Assembly (NCBI GenBank): GCA_963769905.1
Contig: CAVYNG010000002.1
Span: 868,001 to 932,000 of the forward strand
Length of the DNA stretch: 64,000 nt
Reading direction: 5' to 3'
Source of the DNA: Bog-756 sp963769905
GTDB lineage: Bacteria > Actinomycetota > Acidimicrobiia > Acidimicrobiales > RAAP-2
Shown: piece after piece, positions 60,097 to 64,000 of the stretch
How the letters are laid out: each line of letters opens with the position of its first letter
Numbering within the stretch: the first letter of the stretch is position 1
Made by a program: the position numbers and the translations under genes
The notes under the pieces: model-generated
Seen by the model: only the letters and a program-made list of their open reading frames with translations
Told to the model about the DNA's origin: nothing
The model's database searches: none

Positions 60097-60131
60097 GCCA
60101 TCCCTCACCAGTTAACGAGAGAAGGGATGGC
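60097..60131 (+). promoter_or_regulatory. Hairpin covering the IS110 transposase start
   Basis: GCCATCCCT (60097-60105) pairs perfectly with AGGGATGGC (60123-60131), hiding the Shine-Dalgarno and the first ATG (60127). The upstream non-coding stretch 59962-60126 is where IS110-group elements may encode their bridge RNA. Confidence 0.5.
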
Positions 60132-60132
60132 C

Positions 60133-61173
60133 ATGACCATCGTAGAAGCTGCGCGGGGCGTCACCGGTGGTGTCGATACGCCCTCGACGTGAACGTCGCC
60201 GCCGCGATCGATCCATCGGTGGTTGTTCGGCACCGAAGCCTTTCCCACCACACCCGCGGGTTACCAGGCGCTGCTGTCCTGGCTCCGGTCCTTCGGGGAA
60301 GTGAGAAAGGTCGGCGTCGAGGGCACCGGCTCCTACGGGGCGGGACTCTCCAAGTACTTGCATGCCGCAGGCGTCGCGGTGATCGAGGTGAACCGGCCCA
60401 ACCGGGAGGAGCGGCGCCGCAGTGGCAAGTCCGATCCCCTTGACGCCATCGAGGCGGCCCGGGCGGCCCTCGGCGGCAAGGCGAAGAGCATCGCGAAGTC
60501 GAAGAACGGGGCCGTCGAGGGGATCCGAGCCCTCGTCGTCGCCAAGCGCTCGGCGAGAGTGGCCCGCACCGCAGCGCTCGTCCAGATGCGCCATCTGGTC
60601 GTCACCGCGCCCGATCAGCTGCGCAGCCGCCTGCGGAACTTGACCGTGTATGCCCTAGTCACCGAGGCGGCACGGCTGCGCCCGGCACGTCGCGACGATC
60701 TCGTCTTGAGCGCCACCAAGGTCTCGTTGTGCTCCCTCGCCGGTCGGATCCAAAGCCTCGAGGACGAGCTGGGCGACCTCGACGCACGGATCGAAGCGCT
60801 CCTCGTCGAACACTGTCCCGAGCTCCTCGCGCGCTTCGGCGTGGGGCCCGACACCGCAGCGGCTCTCGTGCTCTGTGCCGGCGACAACCCCGAGCGTCTC
60901 CACTCCGAGCCCGCGTGGGCCCACCTGTGCGGGGTGTCGCCCATCCCGGCGGGCTCGGGGAAGACCTCCGGGCACGTCCGACGCGATTCCGCCGGCGACC
61001 GCCAGGCCAACGCGGCGCTCTGGCGCATCGTCATGGTGCGCATCGCCCACCATCCCGAGACGAAGGCCTACTTCGCCCGCAAGGTGCAAGAGGGCCGCTC
61101 CAAGCACGAAATCATTCGGCTCTTGAAGCGCTACGTCGCCCGCGAGCTCTATCGCCACCTGCCTCGCGGCTGA
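60133..61173 (+). pseudogene. IS110-family transposase with N-terminal frame lesions
   Basis: ATG 60133 begins MTIVEAARGVTGGVDT, including the first catalytic Asp, but a missing base brings a TGA at 60190-60192. The frame returns near 60223 and continues through FPTTPAGYQALLSWL, ENRP-like VNRPNREERRRSGKSDPLDA, and the C-terminal transposase_20 domain (FGVGPDTAAALVLCAG, SGKTSGHVRRDSAGDRQAN). About three bases in total are missing between 60177 and 60222. As written it cannot make a full DEDD domain. The rest of the gene is intact. Confidence 0.82.
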
Positions 61174-61180
61174 AGACCGT

Positions 61181-61257
61181 GACCAGGGGTCTGGCTCACC
61201 CCATATCTGTCGCCTGCTCGACGGGCTGACTTTCCGGCGACCCGCCGACCCCTGGTC
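61181..61257. repeat. 11-bp inverted repeat downstream of the IS110 transposase
   Basis: The arms at 61181-61191 and 61247-61257 are exact complements, 55 bp apart. There is no U tract. Confidence 0.6.
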
Positions 61258-61389
61258 CGGAAACAATTGCAACCCGTGGCTTCATAGGAGCTTGTCCTCG
61301 AGGCCGAGTGACTCATCATTGATCTGCCCGCTCGGTTGCACCCCGAAGACCAAATTCCGTCTTGACAAGTGATAGGAGCGTCGCCATCA

Positions 61390-61428
61390 GGAGGGGGTCG
61401 GTTATCGAGCGTGGCTGAACCGCACTCC
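61390..61428 (+). repeat. Dispersed repeat, copy c
   Basis: GGGTCGGTTAT followed by GTGGCTGAACCGCAC, matching copy d across both blocks; the leading CGCCGGGA part is missing. Confidence 0.55.
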
Positions 61429-61609
61429 TCTGGGTGTCTACGGCCCTGCCAAGCCGACGGCCTCTAACTCGGGGGGGTCTGCTGCTCGTCACCTGTTGCT
61501 TGGCTATGTGCATATGGGGTTCAGTTCGTCGACCTAGCCAGGTCCCACGGTCCTGAGCGAAGCGGAAGTAGTTTTTGGCTGTGGCACGCGAGACTCGAGG
61601 TGCGGCACC

Positions 61610-62014
61610 GTGAGTTTCAACCACAACATCGACGACGTCGTCCAGGTCGTCGAGGGCGTTGGTGTGGCCATCCTGCTACTGGGCGGGCTAGGCACCCTGA
61701 TTCACTCTGGCATGCTCTACTTGATCCCGGCTCGCCGTGCTCGCGCGTATTACTACTTCAGGAAGCATCTTGGTCGAGTCATCCTGCTGGGCCTGGAAGT
61801 CCTTATCATCGCCGACATCATCAGAACGGTCATAGTTGACCAGACTCCGGAGAGTGTGGCGGTGCTCGCCACAATCGTGGTGGTCAGGATCGTGCTCAGC
61901 TGGTCGCTCGATGTCGAGATTGATGGTGTCTGGCCCTGGAAGAAGCATCAGGCCCTCGCGGCTGCCCTTGACGGAAGCAATGCTGGCCCTGGAGATACAC
62001 GCCAAGACGCTTGA
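61610..62014 (+). CDS. DUF1622 family membrane protein
   Basis: 134 residues with three membrane spans: VVEGVGVAILLLGGLGTLIH, VILLGLEVLIIADIIRTVIV and VLATIVVVRIVLSW. The RRARAYYYFRKHLGR loop and the LEVEIDG-like end (SLDVEIDGVWPW) are typical of DUF1622. Function is unknown. GTG 61610 is the first start; no clear Shine-Dalgarno. It lies between copies c and d of the dispersed repeat. Confidence 0.8.
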   Translation: MSFNHNIDDVVQVVEGVGVAILLLGGLGTLIHSGMLYLIPARRARAYYYFRKHLGRVILLGLEVLIIADIIRTVIVDQTPESVAVLATIVVVRIVLSWSLDVEIDGVWPWKKHQALAAALDGSNAGPGDTRQDA

Positions 62015-62046
62015 TCGGAGTCCAATGTCGGGCGGACGGGGTATCC

Positions 62047-62095
62047 CCCAACGCCGGGAGCGGGTCGGTTATCAACTGTGGCTGAACGGCACGAG
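62047..62095 (+). repeat. Dispersed repeat, copy d
   Basis: The most complete copy: AACGCCGGGAGCGGGTCGGT, then TATCAACTGTGGCTGAACGG and CAC. It lies between the DUF1622 gene and the amidohydrolase. Confidence 0.6.
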
Positions 62096-62220
62096 TGGGA
62101 CACGCCTGCGACCCGAAAGAGGTTGCCCATTGCCGGTGATCGGGGTCCTTGGCGGCATCGGCCGAGTCAGTTGGCCCGAGCGAGGGCGAACCGCTGCCCC
62201 GTGAGCGGATCACGTCGGCC

Positions 62221-63081
62221 TCAGCAGCGGTAGAGGCGTTCCGCGTTGGATGCGAAGAGTTTCTCCCGGCTCGTTCCGTCGAGATCGGCGGTCAAGGCGG
62301 AGTAGATCGAGTAGAGATCGTCGAAGCTTCCGTTGGCACCGTCGGGCGGGAAGTTGCTGGCGAAGAAGCAGCGGTCGACGCCGAAGGTCTCGAGGCAGTG
62401 CTCGATCCACGGGTTGAAGGTTTCCACTCCCATCGTTCCGAAGCCCGTGGAGAGACCGGACAGCTTGCAGTGGACGGCTGGCCCGAGCGCCGCGAGGCTC
62501 GCAATCCCGGACTTCCACAGGGCGAGCTCCTCGTCCGAGCCGGAGTGCGGCCACCCGGCGTGCTCGACGACCACCGTCAGGTCGGTCCACCCGCCGAGCG
62601 TCGCCGCCCAACCCTCGATCTGGTCCGGTCGGGCCAGCATCTCGAGCACCAGCCCACGGTTGCGTAGCCCATCGAGGATCTCGGGGCTCGGCACCATATC
62701 CGTGCTACCACCCATCGGACGAACGCCGCGAAAACGGGACGCGGCCATCTGCGCGTCGAGTTGTTGGAGGGCCTCGACGACCGGCACCTTGAGGGAGACG
62801 CCGCCGATGATCGCATCGGGATGCCCTGTCGCCTCGGCCTCCTCCTCGCGCTCGATGGTTTCGGCGACGAAATCCGTCCCTGCGGCGACGTGCACGAACT
62901 TCTGCACGTTCCATTTCGCCGCTTCCGTGAAATAGGTCTTCTGGTCGAAGTAACGGGCCCAGCCCGAGATGTCGCCCATCTTCAGGTCTCGGAGACCCGT
63001 CAGATAGGGATACATATCGGTGCGGTCCGGGTCCCACAGGTGGACATGGGCATCGACGATCCGGTCGATCTCGGCAGCCAT
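62221..63081 (-). CDS. Amidohydrolase family 2 protein
   Basis: 286 residues from ATG 63081, preceded by AAGGAGGA at good spacing (an in-frame upstream start at 63099 lies before that sequence). DAHVHLWDP carries the HxH metal site, VVEHAGWPHSG another His, and FASNFPPDG stands where many relatives have SDxP; the Asn variant is also common in actinobacteria. TIM-barrel metal-dependent hydrolase, cytosolic. It acts perhaps on a lactone or cyclic carboxylate; the substrate is not known. Confidence 0.85.
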   Translation of the reverse strand: MAAEIDRIVDAHVHLWDPDRTDMYPYLTGLRDLKMGDISGWARYFDQKTYFTEAAKWNVQKFVHVAAGTDFVAETIEREEEAEATGHPDAIIGGVSLKVPVVEALQQLDAQMAASRFRGVRPMGGSTDMVPSPEILDGLRNRGLVLEMLARPDQIEGWAATLGGWTDLTVVVEHAGWPHSGSDEELALWKSGIASLAALGPAVHCKLSGLSTGFGTMGVETFNPWIEHCLETFGVDRCFFASNFPPDGANGSFDDLYSIYSALTADLDGTSREKLFASNAERLYRC

Positions 63082-63130
63082 CGAGTCCTCCTTCGTCACG
63101 AACCTGAGCCCGGCCGGTCGCCTTCGCGGG

Positions 63131-64000
63131 TCAGCTCACGCCGCCGGCGACGACGCTGCGCATCGCGCTGTCGAGCCACTCGGGGATCGCCGGTCCACCG
63201 AATGCCAGCGTCGTGGCAGGACTCGGGTGACTCCGCAGCCCGAACCACCCGGACCCTGCCACCAGTTCGGCGCCCGACAGGGTGGAGACTTCGCCGCTCC
63301 GCACGAGGTGGGTGACCAGCTCTGCGACGGGCCGCCGTTCACGTTGCTCTCCGGTCTCCACACTGATCGCGAACGCATCGACCCGGTCCGATGTCGCGGT
63401 GTGGGCCGAGCGGGCCAGCTGGGTGGCGGCCTGAGCCCTGCTCCGACCCGCGGAGAAGGTCGCATCGGTGAGCGTCACCAATCGGACCGGCCGAGAATCC
63501 TCGGCCGAGTAGTCCGACACCGCACGCGCCCACGCCGCGTCGGTGCGGATGGCCTCGGTGATCCCCACGTGCTCGTCGAGCACGTGTCGCCAGTCGCGTC
63601 CGGACGTCCTTGCATCCGCACGCCCGCGACCGTCGCTCAAGGCGACCACCACCGCGTCGACGGGACCGGCGTCCCGCGCCGCCACCGAGAGCAGTCGGGC
63701 AGCTGCCTCGAATTCACCGGGGATCTCGTTCGAGACAGGCCAGTCGTCGGACACTGCCCCGACGCCCAGACATTTCACCCCCTGCGAGATGAGGGCCTCG
63801 CCGAGCACCGCCCCCCACGCCGGGTCGTCGGTCACCACCACGCACGTTCCGACGCCTGAGCCATCCGAGCCGGATGGCGGCACGGTTTCGTCGAACACCC
63901 CGGGAAACCGCGGATTGCTGCCTCCGTTGGTGGCCTGGGCTGCCTCGGCGGTGACGAACGCCTTCGGGACGACCGCTTCGAGCGCGTGCGGGAGAGACCT
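63131..64000 (-). CDS. SDR-like protein (5' end beyond window)
   Basis: The frame is open to base 64000, so the start is outside; at least 289 residues. It resembles a short-chain dehydrogenase fold: CVVVTDDPAWGAVLGEALISQG (Rossmann-like), VDAVVVALSDGRG, RPVRLVTLTDATFSAGRSRAQAATQLAR (where the catalytic Ser/Tyr/Lys region should lie) and a C-terminal AELVAGSGWFGLRSHP. The canonical YxxxK is not evident and may be lost, so it could be a non-catalytic or atypical member. It ends 49 bp before the amidohydrolase, probably one operon. Confidence 0.6.
   Translation of the reverse strand, partial: RSLPHALEAVVPKAFVTAEAAQATNGGSNPRFPGVFDETVPPSGSDGSGVGTCVVVTDDPAWGAVLGEALISQGVKCLGVGAVSDDWPVSNEIPGEFEAAARLLSVAARDAGPVDAVVVALSDGRGRADARTSGRDWRHVLDEHVGITEAIRTDAAWARAVSDYSAEDSRPVRLVTLTDATFSAGRSRAQAATQLARSAHTATSDRVDAFAISVETGEQRERRPVAELVTHLVRSGEVSTLSGAELVAGSGWFGLRSHPSPATTLAFGGPAIPEWLDSAMRSVVAGGVS

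Larger units (their letters stand above)
61174..61609. other. Gap after the IS110 transposase
   Basis: 436 bp without a convincing gene. It holds an 11-bp inverted repeat GACCAGGGGTC (61181-61191) / GACCCCTGGTC (61247-61257), probably part of the IS110 right end, and copy c of the dispersed repeat (61390-61428). A minus-strand open frame (61316-61624) crosses that repeat and looks spurious. Confidence 0.6.
53214..62220. other. Probable integrated accessory region at tRNA-Gly
   Basis: An integrase remnant at a tRNA 3' end, lower GC than the flanks, an intact and a broken insertion sequence, orphan small genes and a repeated motif mark this stretch as acquired. I saw no second copy of the tRNA 3' end in the window, so the right boundary (placed before the amidohydrolase) is a guess. 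Confidence 0.4.

Noticed and set aside
61316..61624. 102-codon minus-strand frame
   Set aside because: It crosses repeat copy c, shares only the repeat-derived peptide with a similar frame at 61896-62213, and has no start signal; both look like repeat-driven shadows.
57902..62095. Integron attC sites or a cassette array
   Set aside because: The repeats lack inverse-core and core sites of the RYYYAAC/GTTRRRY type and do not fold into the long imperfect hairpins of attC; no integron integrase is present.
1..64000. CRISPR array, rRNA operon, replication origin or prophage structural genes
   Set aside because: No regularly spaced direct repeats, no 16S/23S-like sequence, no DnaA-box cluster and no capsid, terminase or tail genes were seen.

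Overview
This 64 kb window is very GC-rich, with frequent GTG/TTG starts and many 4-base gene overlaps. It looks chromosomal and actinobacterial. An MtrA/MtrB-like two-component pair with a GerMN lipoprotein, a WhiG-type sigma factor beside rpsB-tsf, a class II DAHP synthase, an F420/LLM flavoprotein, a wax-ester-synthase-like acyltransferase and a protein with YWLVASDGG repeats together suggest Actinomycetota, most likely an Acidimicrobiia-like lineage. The class is my inference.

Core region 1-53 kb. (1) Cell shape and tRNA/RNA processing: mreB (3' end), mreC, mreD, penicillin-binding protein 2, a radical SAM protein with its DUF2344 partner, RNase E/G, rplU, rpmA, a tyrosine phosphatase. 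(2) obgE, proB, proA, then a MoxR ATPase, a VWA protein and a histidine phosphatase. (3) A secreted GH25-like repeat protein, DAHP synthase, LLM flavoprotein, nadD, a small membrane protein and rsfS. (4) On the minus strand, the mtrA-mtrB-lpqB-like operon and an oligopeptide-binding lipoprotein. (5) A long plus-strand growth cluster: xerC, whiG, rpsB, tsf, pyrH, frr, cdsA, dxr, rseP, ispG, proS, rimP, nusA, ylxR, infB, rbfA, truB, ribF. (6) Acyl-CoA synthetase, oligoribonuclease, dUTPase, WS/DGAT and tRNA-Gly(GCC).

Accessory region 53.2-62.2 kb. It begins at the 3' end of tRNA-Gly with a truncated tyrosine integrase fused to a DUF2510/DUF4190 gene. It continues with an XRE regulator, a secreted protein, a sulfatase, small unknown genes, an intact IS30-family element (23-bp perfect inverted repeats, CAC target duplication), a damaged IS110-family transposase and a DUF1622 membrane protein. 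Four copies of a ~40-bp repeat, all in one orientation, are scattered through it. The window ends with an amidohydrolase and an SDR-like gene cut by the window edge.

Main points for a second look: single-base deletions break obgE, proA and ribF and look like assembly errors; many genes have a TANNNT box 6-9 nt before the start codon, implying leaderless mRNAs; short leader ORFs are coupled to frr and rimP and precede the LLM gene; a terminator-like hairpin lies in the rimP-nusA leader; the same-orientation repeat; and ylxR lacks a normal start codon. I did not recognise a clearly new multi-gene defence or metabolic system.
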